Shown here piece after piece: positions 1-10,674 of a DNA stretch of 64,000 bases. The notes beneath the pieces are model-generated. The model saw only the letters and a list, made by a program, of their open reading frames with translations. It was not told the origin of the DNA and did not search any database. Source of the stretch: Pholis gunnellus (lineage: Eukaryota > Chordata > Actinopteri > Perciformes > Pholidae); NCBI GenBank assembly GCA_910591455.2, contig OU342820.1:930001-994000 (forward strand), read 5' to 3'. Positions within the stretch are counted from its first letter, which is position 1. Each line of letters opens with the position of its first letter. The translations under genes were made by a program, and so were the position numbers.

Positions 1-749
1 CTCTCTTCATCCACATGGCTGTGGAGAGCTAAACACTGGACAGCGGACGGCAGAAAGCAAACACGACAACGAAAGACAATATCTGTCCGACCCCTTGTTG
101 AAAAGATTATTAAAAAAAAAAGTGTACGAGAATGGTGTTATGTGTTATTTTTATTCCCTTTCTGGCGGAGAGATTAATGTGAAAATTGATAGCACTCATG
201 TATCAGCTAGCTTAGCGTAGCCTGACACTGTCTAAAAGGTAACAATGTCCTTTTACCGGCACCTCTAGTGCTCACTTATTAACACGTCATGTCTTGTTTG
301 TTTAATCAGCACAACAACCAAACTTTTAAAAAGCGGCTGATGGTTTTATCGGTGGGTTGTGTACCGTTGCGCATAATCCCCTGTAAAATGTATAAATGAT
401 TAAACAGAGGAGATATAGTGTGTTAATTAGTGAGCTTCGCAGGTGCTAGTATGTGGATTTAGTCACTTTCAGACGGAGAGAGGCGAGCTGTATCACGATG
501 GGCTTCATAAATCCTGTCCTATCGGAGTGTTTTCTCCAACGCCCTGCTCTCTCTGTGAACAAAACCGTCAACAAGTCCGCTCATTTTTACGTTCTCTTGT
601 TGGCGAGTGAAACTTGCCGGGCCGCTAGCAAACTGCAAATGAAAAAGCACACACCGGAAAACGACAAATGAATATAGAGCGCAAAAAAAGTGATGATGTA
701 TTTTTGTAGACGGGGAAGTTAGCAATCGCTCTGGTTCCCTCAACAAAAA
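1..749. other. Left-edge sequence with no recognisable gene
   Basis: I see only short chance ORFs, A/T-rich tracts and no splice-bounded exon. In human the next gene after UBE2Z is SNF8, but no SNF8 coding sequence is visible here. Confidence 0.5.
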
Positions 750-2251
750 ACAAAAAAAATCAAAAGGATTTTATTATTTATTGCAGAAAATAAGGGTTTA
801 TGATACTTACACATTTTGTTCAGGGATATAATCTTCACAAAGGAACACCACTTTTATGATTTTCAAACGCAGTCGCCAGAAGTAAAAAGCTAACATTGGG
901 CTATAAAAGGAACTACGCCACGGTCACATGACTTCGCGTCACCACCACTAAGCTAAAGGAGGACTAGTGTTCTCGTATTGACGTTTGTTATCTACCACCT
1001 GTTTTTAAGACGTTTAACAGATTCAAAAATCCCTAGAGGGCTATTTATTGATGCATTTCGTATCGTAGAACAAAACAGAAAAATCTTCAGGCATCTTAAG
1101 AAAAGCCCAGGGAACAGGAAGTGCAACAAATGCTGACTAAGTTCTAGGTTTTAGGAGGGCCTTCCTGCACTTCTCTGTAGGTATACGGATTACTGGAATA
1201 TCGGTTTCTTTTGAACACAATCTCAAAGTATTAAATCAAACGATGTAGAAAGCGACACTAAAGCAGAAAAAGGCTTGATTTACCTTCTGTCTATACACAC
1301 GTACGAAGCATTAGAATGGATCCTCAGTCAGATGGAAAGTTACTTTTGCCTCCATTCGTTCCCCTCCCAGAGCCCCGGGGCGGATGTAGCAAAAGCTAGC
1401 GGGATGGTCCGGAATCACAAGAGCCAGCGACCCAATGAACGGCAGGGTTTCCAAATAAACAACGTACCCTCCATGCTGCAGAAATGAAGCATTAGTTTTA
1501 GCACAACAATGAGAGAACAGCACAAAGGGGGCATAACGGTGGATGTCAATGAGAGGTGACATTTCTCTCTAACGGCTTCTTATCTGGTTAACAGGTTTAC
1601 TGTCGACTCAACAGCACGATTAGAACCGAAAGCGAAGCAGAACTTTTTGTATAATACACAGGAACTCTGCTGCTGATGTTTTAAGTGGCCTGACGAGGGA
1701 GTCCTCGACCTCGGCTCTTTGTCCAACTACGTTCTGCTTGTTAAAAGGTCCTTCTTTCCCCAGGATGTGGTCCCAGGACCCGATCCCCATCAGACAGTCT
1801 TTCCTAAGTACGGAGTATGTGAAAGAAACTGACTGGGCTCGTGGGTCACGGTGGAGCAAACTCCTTTAGAACGCTGCAATATCTGCATTCAAAGGCTCGA
1901 GCCACCAAACTAACCTTTTATCTCAACATCTATCAGGCTGTTTGTTTTTTATCAAACAAGACATCGACAGGACAGCTGGTTAGCTACACAAGTAGCGCAA
2001 ATACGCCGCTCCAGGCCAGATTCACCGAGCATTTCACTAGCGGATGATTTTCATTGTCAAGAGAGGACTACAAATTCTCTCTCTCTCTCTGAAACACCCA
2101 TACAACAGAAGGTTGATTCCAACTCGCTGAACTTCATTGTGATTTCGTTCCTCCACTGCACACAAAACAAAAGAAAAAAAGAAAAGAAAAAGAAGGTCCC
2201 TTTGTCCTTAAGTTCTTGGCCCGGCTCTGAGTCCAGCACTGTCTGGGGGAG
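750..2251 (-). other. ube2z: Probable ube2z 3' untranslated region
   Basis: No coding frame continues after the ube2z stop. The first convincing tandem pair of AATAAA polyadenylation signals on the minus strand lies at 777-782 and 770-775, followed by a T/G-rich stretch, which suggests a 3' UTR of about 1.5 kb. An earlier single signal lies at 1044-1049. The true end is inferred only; an alternative nearer site is possible. Confidence 0.45.
770..782 (-). terminator. Tandem AATAAA polyadenylation signals, candidate end of ube2z
   Basis: Two AATAAA hexamers read on the minus strand (777-782 and 770-775), with a T-rich downstream element at about 735-760. Their position relative to ube2z is plausible but unsupported by transcript evidence. 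Confidence 0.4.
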
Positions 2252-2434
2252 TCAGGGCTGGGAGCTGCCCTGGCTGTCGGGGTCCGTCCCCGTGGAGCTG
2301 GTGTCTGAGTCTGAGTCCTCGTCGTTGTGCTCGTCCTCCGCCAGGCTCTTCTCACGTACCCGCCTGTGGGTGGCGCTGAGGCGAGCCAGCAGGCCCTGGT
2401 AGTCGAAGCGGCCTCGCTTCTCCCCGAATGGGTC
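2252..2434 (-). CDS. ube2z: ube2z coding exon 7 and stop codon
   Basis: Encodes DPFGEKRGRFDYQGLLARL and an acidic Asp/Ser/Thr-rich tail (EDSDSDTSSTGTDPDSQGSS) ending at TGA, 2252-2254. The human tail is similar in character (a run of DSDSSSSGTE). The acceptor is gcacag just before 2434. Confidence 0.94.
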   Translation of the reverse strand, partial: DPFGEKRGRFDYQGLLARLSATHRRVREKSLAEDEHNDEDSDSDTSSTGTDPDSQGSSQP

Positions 2435-5400
2435 CTGTGCAGAAAAAACCCCAGAGAGGTGAGCCGAGTTTGGGCATGCGTGTCCCTCAGATAGAGCTTT
2501 TAATGGACCATGTATTTGTCCTGATGAGTTGGCTGCAGTAGAGGGTGTAACCGTCCGTCTGCATCCGTTCACATCAGGAAAAGATCCTTATTCATTTTCT
2601 GTATTAAGCCTTTTACATGTATTCAGATTCATTTTTAAATGGATATATTCCTCGAAAGTTTTAAACTAAAATCCGTCGTTTTACAAAATATCTCTGTCTA
2701 CACTAAAACGACTCGCCGTAGGTGGCAATAAAGACGACGTCAACGACACCTGAAATACCAGAGAGGGGAAAATACAAGTCTGCTTGTATAGAAGTCTTTG
2801 AGAAAATGACTCTACTTCTCACTTGATTTATTACCTCAGTAAACATTGTAAACATGAGTTTATGGTCTCAATCTCTAGTTTCAAGTCTTCTTCAATACAG
2901 CATGATGTTCATTTAGTACATTATGATCCATCTAGAGTTATTTTGAGAGTTCTTTTGAGACGTTTCCCGTCTACTGTCCGGTCACTGAGGGGCCATCAGG
3001 CTTCGGTATCTGACCAGGAGGTAAAAATAAAGACTTGAGTAGGACACCAGTCAGCTTTTATCCTGTTCCAACAACAACAAAGTTATTGACAATGAACCTC
3101 GCCGAGCGATGGAGCATGATTCTACCAGCAGACTGTTCACACCACGGGTTCACGGAAGTCTGCTTAATGGGTCAGCCGGGCCGAAGACAATCGCAGCTGT
3201 TTTCTTTAAACAATTGTGATATTTTATCAAAAACATTTCATTCTACGTGTTTCATTTAAAATTCTGCCCCAAATAAACTGTTTACTTTCACCAGATCCTG
3301 TGAAAAACATTAAATTCTGAGCTCCTCAGCGCAACTATGAAGCCATGACGGACACAGCATCGACCAACTGTCACGTGACAAAAAGTCTGTGAAGCTTCGA
3401 CTGAACTGCAGTCTGCTGAAAGAGAGGTATCATCAGCACAATGTCCTTACATTTACTTAATGTCTGATCAACGTCGAGCTTTCAATTAATAATGCTGGAT
3501 ATTTAAATGAATAATAATTTATCATATTTAATTATATATATTTTGTGAGTAAAATCTAAATCTGCAACGTAACCAGCAACATCACTCCATCAGATAAATG
3601 TATTAGTACAATGTTTTCCTCAGAAGTAAAGTACACAGTAAGTAGTATACAGCTGATTTCAAATGTTTGTGCTTCAAAGGCCAAAGTTGTTTTGGGGTCT
3701 AATGAGTTAGATTAGTAACCGTTTTCATATCTTATAATAAAAATGATAGCTGTTTGGGAATATTTTAGTTAGTGTTGAGTTTAAAAAACAACAACATTTC
3801 CTTACATCGCTTAACACATGACAACTGATCTACAAACGGACAATTACAAATATAGATGTGCATGGATTAAAAATAACAAGAAATATAGTCACCTGCATGT
3901 TCTGTCCCTGTAAATGCAGTCTCTCCTTGCAGACGCCCTCGTAGAAATCATAGTACTCTAGGAAGGACTTTTCCATCACACTCCTGAAAAACACACATGC
4001 ACGCAAGTGAGCGAATGATGAGGAGTGAGGAAGTGAGAAGGACGGGATGAGAGCGCAGAGAGGGAAGAAGAAGAGAAATAAAGCTTGGTTGAGCAGCTTG
4101 GTTGGGTCTTACCACAGAGCTTCAGGACACGGGACTTTGCCCTCCAGCATGTCACACACAGCCACCCTCATGGTTTCATGGCGGATGCACTCGTTGTAGT
4201 TCTTACTGTCCCCTGGGTGGCGCTCCTGAAAGACACACACACAGACCACAGCTTTATATAGAAACTTTAATTAAAAGGACTTCATTATTGACATTATTCA
4301 ACTGAAATCATCTCAATCAGAGGAGGCTGGTTTACATTGTGATGTGAAGTGAAAGCAGAGCGAAGGCGGAAGCGCCAGCAGACAATTTAAGGTGTCAAAC
4401 GTCACATGGCAGTCGCGTGAGGGTCGTCACAGACTTCACTAAGCCGACCAATTTCATAAAGCAGTTCACGTACAATGAGGGTCTTTATTTCTCCCTCTTT
4501 CGATCAGTAAGAAACTAAATAAGTTTGTCATGTTTACATTTTTCTACTCCAGAAATGTAACTATCCACACCACAACTTGTTCTCCTCTCGTTCCCACTGC
4601 AGAGACAGTTAAAATTGAGAAAATTCCAAACATGTTTTGTTTGGTGCGCTGTGCGAGGTTTAGCTGTCGGAGGCTCGTGCTAACACTAAACTAGCATCTT
4701 GAACAGAAGCAGCTGCTCGGTTTAACGTAGGCTGAGAACGGCATGACTTATCAACAAAAAGTGACGAAGCGTATCTGCGGCGCTCCCCCTGGTCTGAGCA
4801 TATTGTAATTTTAGCGGTGGGCAGTAGGTGGACAGATAAAGTCAGAGTGTCCCTGTGAGCGTCTGTTTCCAGCAGCTGGGCTAACGTTAGCTAGAGTGAA
4901 CGACACATCCCTCCACCATGTAGATCAGGTCCGCATATTATTTTACATAAAGGCCGTCAGACTGAAGTCCGTTATGGGGAGATTGGGGTAAACTTTTTAC
5001 ACTTATTCAATAACGTTACATTTCATTTTGAAGGTTACGGCAATGTTAATTAAGTGTTAATTGTTGACTCAATCTGACTGAGACAGATTTTTTTTCTCCT
5101 AACAGGACGTGTCATGATGCCTCCGTCTGCACTCAGCGCCTCCTCTCCTCTTCCCTCTTGTGTGTGAGAGTGTAGCCGTCATCGAAAGGTCACATTTGTA
5201 AGTCGTCTCCCCCATATCGGCGGCGTTTTTGAGGCTGCTGTCTCCACGCAGTACGCCACCCCCAGCAATGCCCGACACACATAATCTCGTACTTCTATCT
5301 TTGTGAGGACACAAATGTAATGCATGCCCTGGCCCATTACCCCCAATTATGATGTTGCATGAGAGACACCTAGTGGTGTAGAATGTGATTGCATTGTTGT

Positions 5401-6326
5401 TCTTGTATTTATCCCTCCTCTCTTGACGTAGTTAACTCCTTTTTGTTTCCGACTCTACTGAGGACATGCTGCAGTTACTACTTTATATCTCTATGATATA
5501 TTCTGTGTTTTTGCAGTTTTAGTATAACATTTGTCTTATAGTAATAGATGCTAATCGCGATTAGCATTTCTTCATTAATGTTAAAATTAGCTTAGACGCT
5601 TAGCCAGGCAAACCTCAGGATGATGACTGCTTATTTCTTCTTGCATGATGGTTTATACTAAATTTAAGATTTCATAGTCATGTATATGGGCAGTTTGTAA
5701 GGCCATATTCTTAGGTTTCCACAATTTTACAAAGAAAAGAAAGATCCTCACTAAAAGCCCCACTTTGCTTTTGCTACAGCTTCCTGGTTCATCTGCTAAG
5801 CTTACCTGTACAAAGCTAGTGCAGAGTATTAACCATCCCAACTAAAGGCCTGCACCCAACCCAAGACCTAACCAATCCAAACTCAAGCCTTTTCAACATC
5901 AGTCACTCGCACGTCTCACAGAACAGATACGTTTCCATGATATTAAATGTATGAATCCGCACTGACGCGCGACTGACTGACACCAACCGCGTATATTCCT
6001 GATGTGTTTGGTGAAGCATAGACAGCTGTTTAAGTCACACAAATATACCAGTGTGTGTGTTTTGAACCTATTAACCGTATCTATGTTGATTGTGAGCTCG
6101 CCCGTTTACTGCAGGCGGAATCCCCTCACTCGCTACGTGGGAAATAAAATCAATGAAAAGTACTTTGGTTCAGTAACTGTCTGAGTAAAACATGTACACA
6201 GACAGACAGAGTACCTGTTCAAAGCCAGGTTCATTGTGATAGGGGTTCTCCGTCATCAGAGACTGGATGGAGATGAGGACAGATGAAATACTCTGGGCTG
6301 GGCTCCATGCTGGGCCTGTCCATGTC

Positions 6327-6394
<68 letters not shown>

Positions 6395-9300
6395 ATAACT
6401 CTACGTTGTAAGACAGAAACACTAACTATCTCCCACCATCCTGTGCAGACAATCACAACCAAATGAGAGACGAGCATGCGACTCACCCCAGGATGCTGAG
6501 GCAGACCTTGCCGTTGCGGTAGAAGTTTGGGTTGAAGCGGACGGTGTTGTGTCCGGTGGTGATGAGCTTGACCCGTGGTGGGTGGATGGGGTAGTCGGGG
6601 GGGCAGCGGAACAGGAAGAGGAAGAAGCCGCCCTCGTACGGCGTGTCGAACGGCCCGGTGATCAGGGCGTGAATCTGCACAGGAAACGAGGGGACAGAAA
6701 GGAGGCGGCTTAGAGCAGTGGGTCTCCACCTTGTTTTGGGCCAGCGCCCCTATCCACTGACCCGGTCCATTACTGCCCCCCATCAATTAAAATGGGAGGC
6801 TCCCCTTGTCTACCCTGAATATTAATGATTAGTAGTTTTATATAGAAGTTAGATCATTACAAAAACATGTCATTAATTGCCAAATAATAGATTTGATTCA
6901 TCTGGACAGTTGGAATAATGTCATAATGTCATGTGAATAAAAATATATATTTATGAGTCGAACAGTCAATCTGGTGAATGAATATGCGTCAAATTATGGT
7001 GGAAATGTAATGTATATTAATTAAAACACCAAATTCAGGCAACATTGATCTATCTATATATCTATAGATATAGAAGAGATTATAATGCAGCAAGGCTCAG
7101 ACATTCTGTGCTGCTTTCAAATAGGACCTCTTTATACAGTATGTGCATCTATTTAGCACCCTATTTAGGTCCATGGTAAATGAATTCTTTTGAATTCCTT
7201 TATAAACCCATACACATATCAGCATTCTCTGAGAAGTTGAGTATAAAGCTGTAATATTACCAGAATAAAGCCATGAGGGGAAGAAACTACCTGCCCTATA
7301 GTCTGCTGAATAATGATGCTACTGCTCTGCTGCTATGGCTGTATTCCCATCAGACCGCCCGACATTCACACAAACCAGTTTGGGAGATTCTCTCTGGATG
7401 AGACAGTTTAGAGAAGAGATGATTCTGCTGTATTCTGTGAGTCGCTGCCATGTAGACAGGTGGCAGATATCAGGCTGGTGTCTGCTCCATCTGTGCTGAA
7501 AGTGATTATCAAAGCGAGCTTCTCTTAGTTGAAGCATCTAGCACCGACTGTCCCCGGCTGCATGAGACCACTGGAACATGGACAGTCTCACAGCAGGTGC
7601 AGGTCTTGTGTGTATTATTGTCACGGGCACATTCGGTTTTAATCATGTTTTAGTTTTCCTGCATTTTGCACGCATGAAATAAATTAGATGTTTTTTAGCC
7701 ATATCCCCCCAACCCTAACCTACGGTGTAATAAACCAGAACTACGGTCGATGGGATTTTTATTGCGGATCGCGATAAAAAGAAACACTTCTGATTTGATC
7801 CTGATATAGAAATAGGCCTATGGGAATTATCAGAAAGAACAGACTTACACAATGTTGCTTTTTTAAATTTAATTTGACGCAATAAAAAAATATGACTGAA
7901 ATATTTACAAAATATAAAGCAAAGTGATTTCGGTATGTTTTTGTGCCATCTTAAGAGTATTAAACATCTGATTGTACCTTTGCAGATGCAGAGTGGAGCC
8001 TGTGAACCCGACCAATCAGAAAAGATCTAAGTGGGGATGTCGCTGATTAAGAATGTACATAGTGGAATATGATTGGTTTAGTCTTGCCTATAGTTGAATG
8101 ATTGTCAAATCAGAGGGTTTTCTTCTATTTGTGTCAATGGATCCCCCTCTGATTAAGCTTAGTAAGCTTTAGTAAAAACAAAATGATTCCCTTAGCTGTT
8201 GTTTCAGAATAATGGACCGCTCTGTTTGTTCTCTTTGTTGTGTGTGTTTACAGTGCGGCGCTATCCAGTCTCGGCCCAGATAGGACAACTATCGGATACC
8301 GAAAACAGTTAAGGTCAGATTGCAATCTCAGCGCATTCTTGCCGAAATGTGGAAGCAGACACAGCGTACGAGTCCCATGATCCCAGTGAACTTTCACTGA
8401 AAAGATATATTATGTTGTTCATTCTGTACACATGACATCTATTGCACGTCTGTCTATCCTGGGAGAGGGTTCCCTCCTCTGTTGCTCTCTCTGAGAGTTT
8501 CCTCAATTATTTTCCCAATTTGAGGGTCCAAGGTTTGCTGTACAGATTGTGAAGCCTTCGGGAAGAAATTAGAGGTTTTCATCGATACAATTATATAGAA
8601 GTAAAAGTCGAGCTGTAGTTCTCCCCGTCTCACTGATCAACAGGTAGAAAGCGACGGCAGCGCGCTGGACTCTGGAAGTGTTTATCTGGTCAACCACTGA
8701 ATGATTGAGGAAGTGGTGTAAACGAGAGCCTGGGAAGGTGATGTAAAATGTTGCCTCACACATAGTCATCCATGCGTTAGAGTTAGTTTATCTCTACATG
8801 TTCGTTCATAAGCTATTCTTCTTCTTCTGGTGTTTTTTAGCCGTTATCAGGCGGCAACCTCCGGTTCTGCAGAGTGAAGCTGATGAGGAAGTGTCTTAAA
8901 ACGTGCATTCTCTCTACTGACCAGCAGGGGGCGACTCCTCTGGTTGTATAGAAGTCTATGAGAAAATGACTCTACTTCTCTCTTGATTTATTACCTCAGT
9001 AAACATTGTAAACATGAGTTTATGGTCTCAATCTCTAGTTTCAAGTCTTCTTCAATACAGCATGATGTTCATTTAGTAAATGATGGTCCATTTAGAGTCA
9101 AACAGACCATAAAGCAGGGTACGCTTTAGGGCGGGCTTATTGTGATTGACAGGTCACTGCCGCTACCAGAGACGGCATCTCTACGTCACTCCTTTTCTTT
9201 CCAATTGTGTTAACTCCCGCTCATTGGTTGCGAAAAACACAACATGGAGACGGTAGTCCACAAACCAACAGGGGGACGTCACGATGACTACGTCCACTTC

Positions 9301-10674
9301 TATACACAGTCTATGGCTGTTACCAAACAGCTTACATTAGCGCCTTCTGGACTGGAGTAGAGCAGCAAAACCAATTCGCTCAGCTATCAGATCTAGTCCA
9401 AGGGGGGACGTCTGTATGTGGCTCAGTGTATTAAATCTCCTCTAGATTTGTATCGAGACACAAGACGATTTGAAATGACGAGTGTAAACGGGGTCATAGC
9501 CTTTTTTACCTTGGTCATGTCTTGAGGATCGGGGACGACAAACATCCCTGGTGGAGGTTCCTTGTAGATGGACATGATATCCCTGAAGAGACAGACGGAC
9601 AGAGGGAAACAGATGAGGTTTTAGAAAGGACACTAGAGAATCTTACATACAACAGAGATCATTTCATTCAATATGCTACATTGGCATGAATAAGTACAGT
9701 ATTGACAAAGTGTCAAGTAATGACTAGATTATAAAGAAAAAGAGCAAGGTGCATTTAAAAAAATAAACTAGAGGACAACAAATAACCCATCCTGTGTGTC
9801 CCTGGCCTACCCACAACCTTGCTGTCAAAATTGTTATGGAGATTATTTCTTTGGTAGAAAGTAGTTCCAGAGATCTCTGAGTATTATCTTGTGTACTAGG
9901 TAGACCCCAAACTATCTACTTGGCTAAACAACACATGGGGTAAGTGGAATATAATAAATAAATGAAATGTGTTTCCCATGGTTAACCACGTTAAAGTGAT
10001 GACCCTGTCATCTTTCTCAATCATATATTCTGCATATTGTAATCTAAATTACAGTAATTGCTTACGTTTCCGGTCATTTGTTAAGAACCCATATTTTTCC
10101 AGTGATGGCAGAAAACTGTATGCAAAACTTTCACTTTCGATTTGTACTCACCTCATTGTGATTTTAGGTCTGAACATAACCTGAAACTATACAACTGTGA
10201 CAGTGACTGTTTTCATTAGGCCCACCTCTTTATCCTCAGGATGCACTGCTGGGAAGCCTTCTCGTTGTCCCAGTCCGTGCTGAGGGTCGGGTCCCAGGAA
10301 GTGGCGTGGATGTGGGACAGAAGGTCCGCTCCTGCCACCCCGCCGAGCCCGAGCCCAACACCGGGGAGAACCGAGGAGGCGTGTAGAGAAGGAGACACGG
10401 CCACGATCGGCGGTAAGGAGCCGGGGGTGAATGTGTTGCCAAAACCGGCTGTGGTAGCGGGGACAGCGGACACCAGAGCGGTGAGGCCACTGTGCGCGGC
10501 CGCAGCGGGAAGAGGGGGGGCCGGGTTGGAGCTGGTGTGAGCACCGCTAGTTGCCGGGTGTCCCACCGGTAAAGGGTTGGCCAAAGTCGGCAGCAGCGAA
10601 GCTCCGCTACCCTGTCCGGTAACGCCTAAGCCATGGGCACCCCCGCTGGACTGCTCTCCGAAGCTGTCTGCCAT
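2252..10674 (-). CDS. ube2z: Ubiquitin-conjugating enzyme E2 Z (7 coding exons)
   Basis: UBE2Z (USE1) accepts ubiquitin, or FAT10, from the E1 enzyme UBA6 as a thioester and passes it on with E3 ligases in the cytosol and nucleus. Seven exons join in frame: 10226-10674, 9510-9582, 6487-6674, 6215-6326, 4113-4225, 3893-3983 and 2252-2434, giving 1209 nt and 402 residues. The human protein has about 354; the difference is mostly a longer Ala/Gly/Pro/Ser-rich N-terminus (residues 1 to about 125). The UBC fold follows, with TGPFDTPYEGG, a CPPDYPIHPPRV stretch and FNPNFYRNGKVCLSILG, whose Cys (about residue 232) is the catalytic cysteine. The C-terminal extension typical of UBE2Z is present (WTGPAWSPAQS, HNEPGFEQERHPGD, KSFLEYYDFYEGV, PFGEKRG) and ends in an acidic Asp/Ser tail. 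The ATG at 10674 was chosen because the open frame upstream of it has no other ATG. All introns are GT/AG with matching phases. Identification is secure from recalled family sequence; no transcript was available to confirm it. Confidence 0.96.
2785..2965 (+). repeat. Truncated copy of dispersed element A (ube2z intron 6)
   Basis: Closely matches the first 180 bp of the fuller copies at 8905-9315 and 34983-35388, beginning at tgtatagaagtc and running through the acagcatgatgttcattta segment. It then diverges, so the right part is missing. Confidence 0.8.
3893..3983 (-). CDS. ube2z: ube2z coding exon 6
   Basis: Encodes SVMEKSFLEYYDFYEGVCK and ERLHLQGQNMQ. The first base completes the Trp codon begun in exon 5. 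The acceptor ttcag and donor GTGACT are clear. Confidence 0.94.
4113..4225 (-). CDS. ube2z: ube2z coding exon 5
   Basis: Encodes ERHPGDSKNYNECIRHET, then MRVAVCDMLEGKVPCPEAL and the first two bases of a Trp codon. This is the UBE2Z-specific region after the UBC core. The acceptor is ttcag and the donor GTAAGA; the phase is consistent with exon 6. Confidence 0.94.
4226..6214. other. ube2z intron 4: no further gene
   Basis: About 2 kb of intron. Around 5285-5345 is a segment (cttctatctttgtgaggaca and onward) that resembles a repeat common in fish genomes. No exon or RNA gene was recognised. Confidence 0.5.
6215..6326 (-). CDS. ube2z: ube2z coding exon 4
   Basis: Encodes TWTGPAWSPAQSISSVLISI through ENPYHNEPGFEQ. 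The acceptor TAG at 6329-6327 is preceded directly by an uninterrupted (GT)31 tract instead of a pyrimidine tract. The donor GT is at 6214-6213. The intron between this exon and exon 3 is only 160 bp. Confidence 0.94.
6329..6390 (+). repeat. (AC)31 microsatellite abutting a splice acceptor
   Basis: Uninterrupted dinucleotide repeat. On the transcribed minus strand it reads (GT)31 and ends directly at the TAG acceptor of ube2z exon 4. Confidence 0.97.
6487..6674 (-). CDS. ube2z: ube2z coding exon 3 (catalytic cysteine exon)
   Basis: Encodes the UBC core from IHALITGPFDTPYEGG to FYRNGKVCLSILG, including the active-site Cys after GKV. It is the most conserved exon, nearly identical to human in the part I can recall. 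The acceptor AG is at 6676-6675 and the donor GTGAGT begins at 6486. Confidence 0.96.
6675..8900. other. ube2z intron 2, left part: no gene seen
   Basis: A/T-rich intronic DNA with short chance ORFs. No conserved exon, RNA gene or strong repeat was recognised before the element at 8905. Confidence 0.5.
8905..9315 (+). repeat. Dispersed element A, fullest copy (ube2z intron 2)
   Basis: About 410 bp non-coding element. It begins near ctctctactgaccagcaggg and a tgtatagaagt motif, and ends at acttctatacacagtctatg, so the ends carry a short imperfect inverted repeat (tgtatagaagt). The second full copy at 34983-35388 is nearly identical over the first 180 bp and diverges towards the right. I read it as a non-autonomous (MITE-like) family typical of teleosts; the superfamily was not determined. 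Confidence 0.8.
9510..9582 (-). CDS. ube2z: ube2z coding exon 2
   Basis: Encodes DIMSIYKEPPPGMFVVPD followed by PQDMTK, the first helix and beta strand of the UBC fold. The acceptor AG is at 9584-9583 after a pyrimidine tract, and the donor GT is at 9509-9508. The phase matches the exons on both sides. Confidence 0.95.
10226..10674 (-). CDS. ube2z: ube2z coding exon 1
   Basis: Encodes the start MADSFGEQSSGG, a low-complexity Ala/Gly/Pro/Ser N-terminus, and the conserved SWDPTLSTDWDNEKASQQC and LRIKR that open the UBC domain. The exon is much richer in GC and CpG than its surroundings, so it probably lies in the promoter CpG island. The donor GT is at 10225-10224 and the exon ends two bases into an Arg codon. 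Confidence 0.95.

Noticed and set aside
10241..10540. 99-codon plus-strand ORF in the ube2z first exon
   Set aside because: Antisense shadow of a GC-rich coding exon; the minus-strand frame matches UBE2Z.
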